NCBI GenBank assembly: GCA_016700115.1
Contig: CP064999.1
Location: 1,302,001 to 1,366,000 of the forward strand
Origin: Sphingobacteriales bacterium
GTDB taxonomy: Bacteria; Bacteroidota; Bacteroidia; Chitinophagales; UBA2359
DNA length: 64,000 bases
Direction: 5' to 3'
A program made the position numbers and the translations under genes. The notes beneath the pieces are model-generated. The model did not search any database and had not been told where the DNA came from. It saw nothing but the letters and a program-made list of their open reading frames with translations. The number at the start of each line of letters is the position of its first letter. The first letter of the stretch is position 1. Shown here piece by piece: positions 62,699 to 64,000 of this stretch.

Positions 62699-64000
62699 CT
62701 ATCTAACCACCGCCACCTTCCCCCGCGCCAACACACTGCCCGCCTGCTCGGCCACATAGAGATACATCCCAACCGGAAGGTGTGCTACCGAAATGGTTTT
62801 GTTTGTTTCACCCGCCGCAAGGGTGGTTTGCAATACCATTTGACCGGTGAGGTTGTAGATGCTTACCCCTAAATCCCCCTCTACCCCCCAGCCCCCTGAA
62901 GGGGGAGTTAAGCCTTCGGGTAGGGCAAAGGTAAGGGTGTTTTGTGCGGGATTGGGATAGACGAGGATGGAAGAACCCCCTGACCCCTCCCAAGAGCTAT
63001 CGGGGATGCCTACCGCAATACCGCTCCCCGAACGTGCATATACAAGCTGTTGGGTAACACTGGTATCGGAACAAACTATGGCGGTGAGGGTAACGAGGTA
63101 GTGGCCTTCTTCGGGATAGATGTGAGTGGGGTGGGTTGAGTTGCTGACAGCCCCGTCGCCAAATTCCCAGATATAATGCCCGCCGTCTATGCTGTCGGGA
63201 TAAACATATTGGCTTTGATTGAAGAAGGTGAACAATGCCGGCGGGGTGGTATCTTGCACGAATGTAAAATCTGCCTGCGGAAGACTGAGCAGCCCCATAC
63301 AGTTGGTTTTAACGACCAACATATTGGCGGAACCGACCGGCTCGGTGCGGCCCACGCACAGAAAGCCTCCATCGGGGGCAGGGGTGAAATTGTAAAAATA
63401 ATCGTTATTGGGTTCTGCGTCAAAATAGCGCACCCATAACGGCTCGCCGTCCGAGCCGCGCACTTTCATCAGAAAGGCTTCAATTTTTGCTCCGTCACGT
63501 TTGCTGCTTCCTGAACATACAATATTTTCACCCACTTGAAAAACAGCAGAAGCTTCATTAAAACCATTGCCAAGTTGATAATGTCTGTCCCAAATAGTAT
63601 TTCCAAGCGTGTCAACTCTTAACAAAAGTACTCGACCACTATAATAATCCATATAACTTGTACCGGCTATTATAAAATTATTTTCGTTGAAGCTGTTAAA
63701 ACGATTGGCTAGTGCTTTTTTCCCTCCCCAATCATTAATTGTGCTGTGAAGAATATCGCCATCGTTGTTTATACGCATAAACAGCACATCTCCTTCAGAA
63801 CTCATTATATTTCCATGATTTACCATTCCAACTAGAAAACATCCTCCGTCTGAGGCTGGCTGTAAGTCCGTAATCTTATTTTTGTTGGTAAAATTGTCAT
63901 AATACCTGCGCCAAACCATTTCACCATCGGTTATTTTGGTCATCATTAAACGGTAGGGGTCGGAGGCGGTGGTTGCTGACTCGCCACCAAAATAGTAAGT
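62699..64000 (-). CDS. T9SS type A surface protein with PKD domain, partial
   Basis: The frame stays open to the window edge (residues upstream of the first ATG read TYYFGGESATTASDPYRL), so the 5' end is missing. About 433 residues are visible: a DGG-type beta-repeat region (LQPASDGGCFLVGMVNHGNI, APDGGFLCVGRTEP), one PKD domain (YIWEFGDGAVSNSTHPTHIY), and a sorting domain (VYPNPAQNTLTFALPEGLTP ... SVLARGKVAVVR). The same last eleven residues occur in the proteins at 46042 and 48793, but this one lacks their Gly/Asn/Asp tract. Translated palindromic repeats (PPSGGWGVEGDLGV) sit at the same place in its sorting domain. Confidence 0.87.
   Translation of the reverse strand, partial: TYYFGGESATTASDPYRLMMTKITDGEMVWRRYYDNFTNKNKITDLQPASDGGCFLVGMVNHGNIMSSEGDVLFMRINNDGDILHSTINDWGGKKALANRFNSFNENNFIIAGTSYMDYYSGRVLLLRVDTLGNTIWDRHYQLGNGFNEASAVFQVGENIVCSGSSKRDGAKIEAFLMKVRGSDGEPLWVRYFDAEPNNDYFYNFTPAPDGGFLCVGRTEPVGSANMLVVKTNCMGLLSLPQADFTFVQDTTPPALFTFFNQSQYVYPDSIDGGHYIWEFGDGAVSNSTHPTHIYPEEGHYLVTLTAIVCSDTSVTQQLVYARSGSGIAVGIPDSSWEGSGGSSILVYPNPAQNTLTFALPEGLTPPSGGWGVEGDLGVSIYNLTGQMVLQTTLAAGETNKTISVAHLPVGMYLYVAEQAGSVLARGKVAVVR
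62870..62995. repeat. Palindromic mini-repeats within the partial T9SS gene
   Basis: AGCCCCCTGAAGGGGGAGTT near 62890 and CCCCTGACCCCTCCCAAG near 62978 lie in coding sequence. The first forms a hairpin and encodes the PPSGG loop. It is at the same place as the mini-repeats in the genes at 46042 and 48793. Confidence 0.6.

Overview
The window looks like a chromosomal segment of a Bacteroidota bacterium, probably an uncultured relative of Saprospiria or Chitinophagia. Six or more large secreted proteins end in type IX secretion (T9SS) sorting domains of the 'YPNP...' or gliding-motility-associated kind. Best-fit promoters follow the Bacteroidota TTTG/TANNTTTG pattern, Shine-Dalgarno sequences are weak, and cryDASH, glucosaminidase/LysM and DUF547 genes are typical of the phylum. 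I see no rRNA or tRNA gene.

Layout. 0.4-3.8 kb: ComM-like AAA ATPase, a small lipoprotein, Hsp20. 3.8-6.4 kb: large exported protein of unknown function with a structured leader. 6.4-8.4 kb: a type II restriction-modification pair (C5 methyltransferase plus HindVP-like endonuclease), 1-nt overlapping. 8.5-16.5 kb, minus strand: hpt, two tandem glucosaminidase/LysM proteins, a class III aminotransferase, a lamin-tail-domain surface protein. 16.6-22 kb: PH-domain membrane protein, AlkD-like repair protein, a 78-bp tandem repeat array, cryDASH photolyase/cryptochrome, a T9SS protein, CutA. 22.3-32.7 kb: a type I restriction-modification operon (hsdM, hsdS, truncated rhuM, rhuM-Fic, hsdR). Its hsdM-hsdS junction has been split by a 2.7-kb cassette holding a broken REP-associated (IS200-like) transposase and 14 units of a nested palindromic repeat. 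33-45 kb: T9SS type B protein, inactive-type M16 peptidase, HerA-like ATPase, DUF547 lipoprotein, EEP-family phosphohydrolase, degenerate arginase-family protein, glycerol kinase, CBS-nucleotidyltransferase. 45-59 kb: a duplicated region with three full and one truncated copy of a small secreted protein family, interrupted by a 10-kb block of T9SS surface proteins that is itself a partial tandem duplication. 59-64 kb: active-type M16 peptidase, MOSC protein, AlkX/YcaQ-like DNA glycosylase, a 7-bp microsatellite of about 43 copies, and a T9SS PKD protein running off the right edge.

Theme. Palindromic repeats shape much of this window. They form arrays (18.3-18.8 kb, 24.6-26.8 kb), single elements (32.9, 56.6, 57.8 kb), and in-frame insertions inside hsdM and T9SS genes, where they are translated. 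The most unusual locus is the repeat/transposase cassette in the type I operon, flanked by a 38-bp duplication of the hsdM 3' end. The downstream copy still carries the TAATG overlap with hsdS, so the ancestral junction can be read directly. All functional calls come from reading motifs; no database search was run.
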